Source: Tetradesmus obliquus
Lineage: Eukaryota > Chlorophyta > Chlorophyceae > Sphaeropleales > Scenedesmaceae
Direction of reading: 5' to 3'
NCBI GenBank assembly: GCA_030272155.1
Contig: CP126193.1
Location: 2,356,001 to 2,420,000, forward strand
DNA: 64,000 bases
Part shown: positions 34,801 through 44,397 of the stretch, in pieces
Layout: each line of letters opens with the position of its first letter
Position numbering within the stretch: the stretch's first letter is position 1
Translations under genes and position numbers: made by a program
The notes under the pieces: generated by a model
Database searches by the model: none
The model's input: only the letters and a program-made list of their open reading frames with translations
What the model was told of the DNA's origin: nothing

Positions 34801-35094
34801 CTCAGCCTCAGCCTCCAAACCTGCAGCAAAGCCAACACGAAGCAGGGCATGAAAGCCCACAGCGTACAACATAATGCAGAGGTGTAGTGACCATGTCGAT
34901 CCATGTAGGGTACCAGCAGCTCAGCCTCACAATCCACACCGCAAGGAACGTAGGACACATGCGCATGCATTGCGCAACATGCTGCGCTGCGCTGCGTGCC
35001 CACCTGGCACGCCCACGATGTCCATGTTCCACTGGTAGTGCTCCCGCCGCCTGCCGCGCGTCATGCGCTCGTAGCGCCAGCACTGGCGGCAGCA

Positions 35095-35126
<32 letters not shown>

Positions 35127-36923
35127 CAACACGCAGTCATTCTAATGTTCTGTAAAATCGTGTTGACGGAGAATGCAGCGCAAAGCATGAGCAGCGATGT
35201 CCTGGCATATGCTGCTGCTGTTGCCTTGCCCGAACCTAAGCGACACGTGCTGTTGCTGCCGTTGCACAGTCAGTATGACGATTTGCCTGTAGCATACTTG
35301 TCACAGCTGTCCAGCCTGCAGCAGCGGCAGCTGCAGTGATGTCCTCGATCCTGCTGTTGTTCCTGTCCTTGCTGCTGCTGCTGCTGCCTGCTCACCTGCC
35401 CCACTATCCACCACTTTGCAGGCAGTGCCAGGCCCTTGCCCTTGCCCAGCACCAGCCGGGCCAGGCTGGGCGTGATCTCAGGGCGCAGCGCGACACGCCG
35501 CCCACCCTTGTCCTGCAAGCCAGCAGCAGCAGCAGCAGCAGCAGGACGTGCAGTAGGTTGATGTGCAGCAGCACGCGCAGAGCCACATGTGGTCAAAGGA
35601 ATGCATGGCTGTTGCTGGGTGCTGATGCCAATGCCATGCAAGTGCAGTATACATTCAGCAGCTGGAGCACACTGAGGTTGTGCTGTTTGAGCAGATCTGA
35701 CCAAGACTGTACGACACTGCTGCAAAGTTCACAGCAGCTTTCACACCTGGAAGTTGTACAGCTGGTCGGTGATCTCCTCTCCCGCTTTCCTGACAAAGAG
35801 CTCCTCGCTTTCTAGCACAGGCACGTCAAACTGCTCAAAGCCAAAGAGCTGCGCAACTGCTGCCCACTCGCCAAACAGCCAGTTGCGCAGGCGCATGTCT
35901 TCAGGGTAGAAGTCACGTGTGCCTGCAGGGCAAGGGGTTGAGCAGAAGTGCAGAACAGGCAGGGCCGTCAGTTGCAGCAGGGTATGCATTCAAAGAGCGT
36001 CATAGAACCTGGCATGAGTGGGTTTCAGCCAACACAGAGCAGCTAGGGGGCTGAAAGCATGACAAATTCAACATACGCAGCCTTTCAAACGCCGCCACCA
36101 ATTGGCATCATTCAGCTGATGCAGCGCATAGTGTACTGCAGGGTAGCCGCTTTGGCACTGATACGGACAGATGATCGCAACGCCTGCTTCCTGTCCATGC
36201 AGCTGCTGAATGGTAGATGTCACAAGAGCAGCCATGTCCGCCACTGCAGCTCTGCAGGCAGGTGCAAGCTAAGGCCTAGCACAGCTAGCTTGCTGCACAT
36301 TCTTTTTCTTAGGACCATGGCCAGGCTTGTGTGCCAGTGGCCTGACCAGCACACACCACCAGCCATTTGGTCAATGGGCCATTGGCTGACTGGTTTCTGC
36401 TGCTTACCTCGTGGGGGGCTTGTGTCCACCATCTCTTTGCTGCTTGTGCGTGGCCCTGCTGCCCCGACCTTGCGCTGCTGTGCTTGCTGCTGTGTGCCAG
36501 TGCCATCCGGGCTGCTACTCTGCTGTTGCTGCTGTACTGCTGCTGCTGTTGCCTCTTGGTCAGCCTACACAGCAACACGTTAGTTAGATGTGATGCAATA
36601 TTTCTTGTTGAAGGAACGCAACCATCTGGGACCACCAGCTGGCGCAAATTTCAGAGTTATTGGTGTGCTGAACAACAGCAGCAAGCATATGGCCTCAATA
36701 CCAGCAGCAATTTGCATGCTACCGTCACAGCCAGTATGCGTAAATGCGGACATTGAGGTTAAGCAGTGCTTCAAGCCATGTATTCGCGCACCTGTGACAC
36801 TGCAGAAGTAATTGCCCGGTGCAACCTGACTGGTCTACTGCTTTGTGATAGCCTGGCCACCAGCTGCGTGGAGCTGCGCAGCCCGGCCAGAGAAGCTGGC
36901 GAGCGCGTCAGCTGCCCCAACAT
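31825..36923 (-). CDS. Histidyl-tRNA synthetase, intact copy, organelle presequence
   Basis: Ten exons, 36792-36923, 36408-36564, 35747-35922, 35396-35512, 35004-35082, 34203-34357, 33842-33935, 33444-33620, 32541-32725 and 31825-32085, join in phase to 510 aa. It charges tRNA-His. Class II motifs: [28 protein letters not shown] (motif 2), [18 protein letters not shown], the HisRS-specific [10 protein letters not shown] and [16 protein letters not shown], then [13 protein letters not shown] (motif 3), and the C-terminal anticodon domain from [14 protein letters not shown]. Exon 1 encodes an Arg/Ser-rich presequence ([20 protein letters not shown]), and an internal Met (MVDTSPPRG) precedes the core, so dual organelle/cytosol use from two starts is plausible. 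Introns carry partial exon copies and a probable H/ACA snoRNA. Confidence 0.93.
32377..32446 (-). repeat. Donor-side partial copy of HisRS exon 9
   Basis: It encodes [20 protein letters not shown] against [20 protein letters not shown] in the true exon. It keeps the CAG-GT donor context (CAGCAG then GTAGGT) but lacks the upstream two thirds of the exon. Confidence 0.85.
32917..33064 (-). ncRNA. Probable intronic box H/ACA snoRNA
   Basis: The 148-nt element in the HisRS intron between exons 8 and 9 matches 39382-39529 in the NOC2 gene with a single difference. Read on the HisRS sense strand, GCGGTGCTT pairs with AGGCACCGC (one U-G pair) around an internal loop and a CCAG-CCCC/GGGG-C-CTGG upper stem. 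ACAGCA (an ANANNA H box) follows. A second hairpin (GGTTG/CAACC, with a CC-GGG/CCC-GG base) ends in ACA, and similarity stops right after it. Such RNAs guide pseudouridylation of rRNA. The target is not identified. A short dispersed repeat is the alternative. Confidence 0.7.
33207..33290 (-). repeat. Donor-side partial copy of HisRS exon 8
   Basis: It encodes [22 protein letters not shown], almost the end of the true exon ([17 protein letters not shown]), with the donor GTGCGCTG intact. No good acceptor is seen at its left edge. Confidence 0.85.
34366..36449. repeat. Second copy of block 1-2084
   Basis: Identical block within the intact HisRS gene. The match to the first copy stops at 36449, in exon 2, where the 14.6-kb segment absent from copy 1 begins. 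Confidence 0.95.
34411..34945 (-). repeat. Tandem partial copies of HisRS exon 6 (copy 2)
   Basis: Five units at about 34411-34470, 34547-34593, 34636-34700, 34766-34829 and 34911-34945 repeat the exon 6 start (34305-34357) and its acceptor, with decreasing similarity away from the exon. Spacing is about 90-150 bp. Confidence 0.9.
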
Positions 36924-37370
36924 GTTGCCAAGAACTTGTCAGGAACCGCCAAGGCCGGGATCGTTCGATACACACCCGACAAGTGACCCAGCAAGTGCCA
37001 CAGCAGTACGTTCGCGGCCAACTTAAGTTGGTGTTAGCAGCTAAGAGACCAAATACATTTCCTTCAATCTGCTGTTATCTGAGAACGACGATATCCTGGC
37101 TGCTCATGCGCGCTCAAGTGCAGGTGTTAGTGACGGGCCACGAGCTAGGCATCCCCTCAAGGCTTTCGGCAGGCTGTATAGTATTTTCATGGATATCTGT
37201 AGGTTTTTATGTACGCGATTTGTGTTGCTGAACTGTTTGCCGCCGGTACAGTGACAAAGTTGTCAGCTGGGCCTCCCTCAGCACTCAGTACTCGTTCGTG
37301 GTGGCGAAGTTTGCGATAGTAGGTAAAACTATACTTGCAGCCGCCTGTAAGCATACCGGGCAGCAGCAGG

Positions 37371-37403
<33 letters not shown>

Positions 37404-37410
37404 CGACAGC
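36924..37410. promoter_or_regulatory. Divergent promoter, HisRS and NOC2
   Basis: The two start codons are 487 bp apart on opposite strands, linking two translation-related genes. A CAG run (37370-37400) forms part of the NOC2 5' leader. No core-promoter motif is clear. Confidence 0.6.
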
Positions 37411-38123
37411 ATGAGTAAAATCAGTAAAGCCACCAAGAAGTTCGCCCAAAAGAAACAAAAGGGGCAGGCGCAGTTTAAGAAGAAGCATCATCATGGCAGC
37501 AAGCCGTCACCTGGTGAGTAGGCCGCACCAGCATCAGGCCTGGGCGGCAATTGAGCTGCTGGGCTCAGTTTGGCTGCCTGCAGCCAACCAGGGTGCAGCA
37601 TGTCTGCGTGGCCGCCTACAGTCCACGTTGAACTGGATGTGGTTTACTAGTGCAGCCTTGATACATGTACAATCGCAGATTGGGCAGAGTCTGAGTTTGC
37701 CAGCATTCTCATGTCAGGCTGTCAGGGTGCACAGCCGCACACTGCATGTTGCAGCATCTTCTGGTATGTGCCTCCAACGAAGCTCAACCAACCAAGCACA
37801 ATCTACGGCACCAATACATCTGCATTGATCTGCTTGCTCTCAGGCACAGCACCCGTTGATTGCAAGCTCCTCGTATCACACCCTTGCCTGGCCTGTGGTG
37901 TTTGCTCTCTTCTCCCTACTTCCCTCCCTACTTCCCTTAGAGGAATATTACTTGACATATGCCCACTGGCCGTACACGTCTTTGTATCTGTCTTACAGGA
38001 GGCAAGAAGCCATCAGCAGCAGCAGCAGCGGGCGGCAAGCCCCAGCAGCCGCAGCAGAAGCAGGCTCCTGCAAAGAAGCGGCTGGAAGAAATGGACCTGG
38101 ATGAGTTTCTGGACGGTGGCTTC

Positions 38124-38161
<38 letters not shown>

Positions 38162-38297
38162 AGGGCTCAGCTCAGACGATGAAGGCAGCGGGCAGCAGCA
38201 GCTGAGCGCGTCAGATGACGAGGATGTAACAGGCTCCGATGACGTTAGTGACGAGGACGACTCAGAGCTGCTGGGTTCAGGGTCTGAGGACGGCGAC

Positions 38298-38335
<38 letters not shown>

Positions 38336-40547
38336 CAGTGATGATGAGGAGGACGGTAGTGGCAGCGAAGATGACGACGCAGCAGCAGCAGCAGCAGCAG
38401 CTGGTGATGGCGGCCAGGCTGCTGCTGTTGCTGCTGACAATGTGAAGCTGCAGGGTGCTGTGTCGCGCCACAAGCAGCAGCTGGAGGCGCTGCGGGAGCG
38501 GGACCCTGAGTTCTACGCATACCTGCAGGTGGGGCGAGGCTTGTTTTGCAGGCGCACATGTATGGTACACGGCTTCAGCTGTACACTATGTAGATGAACG
38601 GATTAGAGTGGCATGATGCTGGGTTTGACAGGTGGGGCACTTGCCTGTGGTATGGCTGCTTGCTTCATACCTTGTTTGGGTGCTGGCTTGCAGGCGCCAC
38701 TGGAGTGGCTTCCAGCAGCAGGCTCATCGTCCTAAGTCTGCTTTGGTGCCTTGTTCTGTTGCTGGTTTTGCCATTGACGTGCGGCTGCTGCTGCGCCTGT
38801 GCTGCTGTGCCCGCCTGCATTGTGTCTTTGTTGTGCTGTGGCTGTGCAGCAAACTGATGCCGAGCTGCTTGGCTTTGGTGAGGATGATGAGTCAGACTTG
38901 GAAGATGAAAGTGAAGACGAAGACGACGATGAAGCACCAGCAGCAGCAGCAGGCAAGGCCGGCAAACCTGCAAAGGCAGCAGCAGCAGCAGGCAAGGATG
39001 CGAAGGCTGGTAAGGCGGATAAGAAGGCAGCAGCAGCAGCAGCAGCGGCAGCAAATGAGGCAGAGGAAGCAGATGAGAGTGAGGAGCCGCACAGTGAGGA
39101 GGAGGAGGAGGGGGGCGCAGGCAAGCAGGGCATGCATGTGACCAGCAGCATGGTGGATGGCTGGTGCAAAGCGGCTCTGGAGAAGGCATCCATGGGTGCA
39201 ATGATGCAGCTGATCAAGGCCTACAGGTGGGGCTGCATATTTGTTTCCTGTTTTATCAGTGCATAGAAGGGGTTTAGCTGTCTAGTGCTCTGTACTTGCT
39301 GGCATGGACAGCAGGCATGTGTCGTGTTTTGTACAGCGGTTTCCTGTGCGTGTGCATGTGTAGTGTGCATTCGGCAGGCCAACAGCGCGGTGCTTCCTTG
39401 CTCCAGCCCCTTGCCCCGTGGGGCCTGGCAGCGGACAAAGCACCGCACAGCAGCGGCAGCAGCCGCCCGGGCTCACTTACTCGCGGTTGACCCACCCCGC
39501 GCAACCCTGAGTCATTCACCCCTGGACATGACACCAGCTGTCACAGCGCTTGTTTTATTGCAGCTGTCTTTGCAAAAGAACATGAAAAGAAATGGGCAAG
39601 CCAACACACGCCGTGTTACTCCCACCAGCCTTTGGCTGTTATTGTGGCGGTACAGTTCCTGCACGCCATCCTTGTTTCCTCTGCCGGCAGTTCCCTGCAA
39701 TCGCCTCCAACTGCATCCCTGTCTCTCCACAAATTAACTGGCAAAACACAACCCATCAATGCTGCACCCGCACCGCCACCTCACTTTGCAGGGTCGCCTG
39801 CCACTACGGCGACACTGAGCAGCAGCTCAGCAGCAGCCTCACCATCAGCAGCGGCGCCGTCTTCAACCGAGTGATGCTCTTCATGCTAAAGGAGGCAGAC
39901 GGCATCTTCAGGCGCATGCTGGGCCTGCCGCAAGATGCTTCCAGCGCTGCTGCTGCTGCTGCTGGCGGGAGCGGCGCTGCTGCTGCAGGCAAGCCGGGCG
40001 TGCTGCTTGCGGAGGCGGTGCCCAAGGCGCCACGCTGGAGAAAGGTGCGTTGTTTTTTTGTTTCAGGCCGGTGTAGTTGCTGCTGTGGAGTGGGTCTGTG
40101 CGGCATCCTGCAAGACCTGACGTCATGATACACCAGCGGTTGTTCCAGTCAGCAAGGTGGTTACAGTTGGTGCTGCGCGGATCTCTGCTTGCCTGCTGCA
40201 GACTTTGCAGCTCGCTCCAGTCTCCGTTGATACATGCATCAAGCATCCGTTGCAGAGACATGTGGCATACATCAGCATGCTAATATTCTCTCAATCCTGC
40301 TGCTGCTGCTGCTGCTGCTGCTGTTGTCCCTGCCTCCCAGGTGGAGCCGCTGGTCAAGTCCTACCTGGGCAACAGCCTGCACCTGCTGGCGTCCATGACG
40401 CAGCCGGAGATGTCCGCATACGCGCTGCGCCGGCTGCGGCCCTCTGCCGCCTTCTTCGGGCCGTACCCGCGGCTGACCAAGAAGCTGCTGAAGCTGGGCC
40501 TGGAGCTGTTTGGCAGCGGGGAGAAGGAGAACGCGCCACGGCTGCAG
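37411..40547 (+). CDS. NOC2: NOC2 ribosome-biogenesis factor, C-terminal half missing
   Basis: Five exons, 37411-37513, 37999-38528, 38850-39226, 39792-40044 and 40341-40547, join in phase to 490 codons. NOC2 partners NOC1/NOC3 in nucleolar maturation and export of pre-60S particles. Seen here: a basic N-terminus (KKFAQKKQKGQAQFKKK), long acidic/Gln/Ala tracts, HKQQLEALRERDPEFYAYLQ, VTSSMVDGWCKAALEK, GAVFNRVMLFMLKEADGIFRR and VEPLVKSYLGNSLHLL plus FFGPYPRLTKKLLKLGLELF. The family continues for roughly another 200-300 residues after this point, but I find no further exon. Reading on past the donor gives VG and a stop at 40554-40556. The gene is therefore broken, rearranged, or continues in sequence not placed here. 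An H/ACA-like element lies in intron 3. Confidence 0.85.
39382..39529 (+). ncRNA. Probable intronic box H/ACA snoRNA
   Basis: 148 nt, same sense orientation as its host, in the NOC2 intron between exons 3 and 4. The 5' hairpin closes with GCGGTGCTT/AAGCACCGC. The H box ACAGCA is at 39447-39452. The 3' hairpin holds CTC-GGTTG/CAACC-GAG and a lower stem. ACA is at 39526-39528, and similarity to the HisRS copy stops one base later. The distance from the 3' upper stem to ACA is 14 nt, as expected for a pseudouridylation pocket. A ribosome-biogenesis gene is a typical snoRNA host. Confidence 0.72.
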
Positions 40548-40876
40548 GTGGGTTGAACCGGTAGAGCTTCGGTAAGTGTGAGTGCTGCGGGCATACATTG
40601 CTGGTTGATGATCCATGACAAGCACTACGTGTGTTGCACAGAACAGCGTTTGCTACAATGCAGCAGCTGCCACCCACCTTGGAATGATGAGGCTGACGCC
40701 TTGCAGAACAGCATCTGCAGACTGCAGGTCCCGCACAGGTGCTGCTGCTGGCGCTGCTGCTGCTTGCTGTTGTTGCTGCTGCACCTTGACAGGACCTGCA
40801 GTGCAATCATGTTCCCAGACACGTTACTCAACGATGGATAGATATCAAATCAGACATGCTGCTGCTTGCTTGGCCA
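40548..40876. other. Stretch after the last visible NOC2 exon
   Basis: A donor opens an intron at 40548, but no NOC2-like exon follows. A CTG-rich stretch (40741-40775) and an acceptor-like CAG at 40796-40800 are present without a coherent downstream reading frame. Confidence 0.45.
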
Positions 40877-41116
40877 TTAAGGTAAGTGTGATCGCACAGC
40901 CTGCAAAGACATCACAGCACAGCATGGCAGCGCATAGGCAAGGGCCTGTGCCGCACCAGCTGCAGCCTGGCCGCCTTGGCGGGTCTGCAAAGCCTCTGCC
41001 ACGATTTGAGCTATCCCGTCTGACACGTGGCTGATGGCATCCTTCGGCAAGCCATGCTGCTGCAGCAGGGCAAGCAGTGGCGGGTACGCCTTGTATTGTG
41101 TCAGGTTCTCCGCCAT
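40877..41116 (-). CDS. Small hypothetical protein, 79 aa
   Basis: A complete ORF in good coding composition: MAENLTQYKAYPPLLALLQQ, then an amphipathic stretch ISHVSDGIAQIVAEALQTRQ and an Ala-rich tail. It looks like the first exon of a gene or a small helical protein. No family is recognised. It lies directly after the point where NOC2 breaks off, on the other strand, so it may belong to foreign or rearranged sequence. Confidence 0.4.
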   Translation of the reverse strand: MAENLTQYKAYPPLLALLQQHGLPKDAISHVSDGIAQIVAEALQTRQGGQAAAGAAQALAYALPCCAVMSLQAVRSHLP

Positions 41117-42722
41117 CGTGCTGATAAAAAACTCAACGTTCCATGCAATAACTGATAAAAATCCCCGTTACCAAAAAGGGCCGAGGGAGGCGTTAAACGC
41201 CTAAATTGTGTGTCGTGCCGTGTCACTGTCTAATTCAAACGCAGTGACGCTTGGTCTCCTCTTGTATCCGGCGCGACGCGACAGGTAGAGCAGACTCGGA
41301 TCGATTGAGCACGTGAAATGTTCCATCATCAGATGACCGCAATCGCTGCAGACGTCACCACAAAATGCACTCCTCTCAGCTGTTGACTGAGACACATGGT
41401 GACCTGCGTATGGTGGCCTCTGCATTTTGCAATGCTCTGGAATATCATGGAAACCACATTGTTACAAGCAATAACGGCCTTAGAGACAAGATGCATGGGT
41501 GCAATGAGTTGCTTGCCATGCTGGCTGGCAGAGTCTGCAGAATGTCAGCTGCAGTGCAGCTTGTGCACAACACGTGGCACACCAGCTTGTGTGAAGGGCA
41601 ACCTGTGCATGCCTTCAGCAGGTTGAAAGCCCCACTCAATGACACGAGCCACACTTCACAGGCATTTTACGACCTTGTAAGGCCTGTCTAACTCAAGTTG
41701 CACAACTTTAGCCATGCACACTGTGCATGACAGATTGGCAATCTGTCAGCTGGACTCCAGCAGACAAACGGTTTGTCAAGACAGCTGAGTTCCCACACCG
41801 GCTACCGCCAGGATAGCAACAGACACATACGCAACTGGCTCCAAGAGGCATCAATGGCCAGCATGGAGACTGCACAGCCACAGCCACATAAACTTTGTGC
41901 AGTTGAACTGCGAGTCATAACTGGTAAGTACAATGAAATAGCAGCTGCCAATTGCAGCAACAGCCTCTCAGATTTGTCCAAATATTAGCATATTGCTTCA
42001 GACAGACACTTTCAAGTAATTCCAAGGCCGTCGCTACAACAGAACTGGTGCCCAATACACCAAGCAGACACAGACTACAAGCACAGCCACCCAGAACAGG
42101 AACATAGAGGTTATGTCATTCCTGGTCACTCAAAAGGAGTTGCCGAGATGTACAGCTGGCTGCAGCACGCATGTTGATACATTGAATGCCTTTCATACAT
42201 CAGACGCCATTGACTCAGCAGTAGATTATGGTCTAATAATCAATACAACGACCCATTCAAGCAGTTGGCAACAGAACAGGTCAAGACGGCACACCACTGC
42301 TCTCTCCCAGCACGCAGCCCAAAGCAAAATTCCCGCTGACAGTGCCTGGCGTAGTGGCAATGTTATAACAAACGGGTGGCAGGATAGCTGCCTGTCTTTC
42401 TATTGGCCAGTAAGCAACTTCATGCTCGAAGTACTGTAGATGTCTCAGTTGTGCCTATCTACCTTTGAACCGCAAGCACGGCAGCCTATCAAGCACAATG
42501 ACACAAACAGTCTCATTGCACAGTGCATCAAGACGCTCTCGGCTTCACAGGGCACAGGCAAAATCTGCATTTGACGCCAGGCACACAACTTACACAAGCA
42601 TTCCAGCACTGACACACCCCATCACCAAAGTACATCCCCAGCGCCTCACACCTGCCTCTCACCGTGATCACCGCAGAGTCAAAATGACAAAGTCAACGGA
42701 TCTGTCAATTTGATTGATTCAC
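41117..42722. other. AT-richer gene-free stretch
   Basis: Composition differs from neighbouring genes (fewer CAG/CTG tracts, more AT). A 13-bp palindrome GGCGTTAAACGCC occurs near 41189-41201. The ORFs present (up to 108 aa) show no recognisable domain. A TGTAA motif for the BTB gene (TTACA, 42590-42594) lies about 130 bp past its stop. Confidence 0.45.
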
Positions 42723-43804
42723 TCAGTCCATAAGCGGGCGCAAGCTGGCGTGCCAATACAGCGCCCCATTTGGAGCCAGTGCACTCCACAGCTCAGGCTG
42801 CCAGCCCCTCAACATTCCAACCTCACTGCTGTTGCTGCTGCTGCTGCTGCTGCTGCCCATTGCACCTCTGCCTGCCTCTGCTTCTGCTCCATTTGCACCA
42901 TCAGCAGCATGGTCAGACCTGTGTTGCGGCCTACACCAGCCGAGGACGTTGTTGCCGCTGCCGATCGCAGCCACATCAATAGGTATTAATGCACGAGCAG
43001 CACCAGCAGCAGCATCCCACTGCAGCAGACATGGCACATGGCTGACAGCAGGGCTCTGGCTGCTGCTGCTACTGCTGCTGCCGCCAGGCCCCACCTGCTG
43101 CTGCAGCTGCAGCTGGCTCGCTGCTGCAACCAGCTGGATACCGACCACCACATCAAGGTGCACCACCCTGCTGCTGCTGCTGCTGCTGCTGTTCTGCTGG
43201 CTGCAGCAGAACCCAGGCACCTGCACTGCACTGCAGCTGTCAGAGGCCAGTGCACCTGCATCACCCCAGCTGCTGCTGCTGCTGCTGCTGCCGCCAGGTG
43301 TGGCAAGATCTGCTGCTTTTGCTGCAGCCTCTCCTGCTGCATCCTCACACACCTGCATTGGGTCATTGGTTGCCAAGCCAGATGCTGCTGCTTTGCTGCT
43401 GCTGCTGCTGCTGCTGCTGCAGGAGCAGCAGTGCGGCCCTGCCTGTGCTGCTGGCAGCAGCTGCTGCGTCAGCGGCGTGTGCCGTGCAACTGCCTCGGCT
43501 GTCTTAGCACCTGCTATCGTCCACAGCGCATCACAAGTTACACACCTTTCCGGTGACTGCTGCTGCCCAGCCGTACCAGAAGGGCCAGCAGCAGCAGCAC
43601 CTGCACCGCACTGCGCCCCTGCACAGCTACTGGTCAGCTTCGTCGCTGCTGCTGCTGCAGCTGCTGCTGCACAGTCATGGCTGACAGCTGCCGGGTCATA
43701 CTCTGGATTGTGCTCATCTAGCACATTGGCCCATGCAGGGCGGCACACCACAGACAGGCACAGCCGCCTGTCTCTTCCATCCTGTGCTGCAGCACCAGAT
43801 GGCC

Positions 43805-43835
<31 letters not shown>

Positions 43836-43945
43836 TAGTGCACTGCTGCTGCTGCTGGCCTTGCATGTGTCCTGCCAGGGCACTGCCACCAGAGACAGCC
43901 TCCACACATAGCCACCCAGCACCTTCTGCTCTAGCAGTATGCCTC

Positions 43946-43979
<34 letters not shown>

Positions 43980-44349
43980 GCCTTGCTGCTGCAGAGTCTG
44001 GAGGTCTTCTGCACTGCCACTGCTGCTCCTGCCGCCTGCTGCGGCCCCCTCGAGCAGACTCCGCATGCGTGACAGCCCAGTATACGTTCCAAACCCGTCG
44101 TCACTAACGCCATTTGTAACACTCCCACTCCCACTGCCTATGCCGGAGCCGAGCTTGCTGGAGCCAGCAGCTTGCTGGAGCCTGCTGCTGCCGACCTCAT
44201 GCTCTGCGCTGTAGATGGTGCTGGCGGCCTTGCTGAAGGTGGCAGGCAGGCCCCTCCGCAGCATGACTGACCAGGGGCAGCCGCGGCCAGATCGCAGCAG
44301 CTGCATTGCAAGCTCGTAGCGGCCATGCGAGTCGGAGCTGCGCAGTTTG

Positions 44350-44397
<48 letters not shown>

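Noticed and set aside
34411-34945. Regularly spaced repeats resembling a CRISPR-like array
   Set aside because: The repeats are partial copies of the adjacent HisRS exon with its splice site, spacing is uneven, and the genome is eukaryotic.
38277-38570. Poly-Cys and poly-Leu minus-strand ORFs opposite NOC2
   Set aside because: Antisense frames of the GCA/CAG tracts in NOC2 exon 2.
41365-41691. 108-aa ORF starting MHSSQLLTETHGDLRMVASA
   Set aside because: No recognised family. Could be chance in an AT-richer stretch, so not annotated as a gene.
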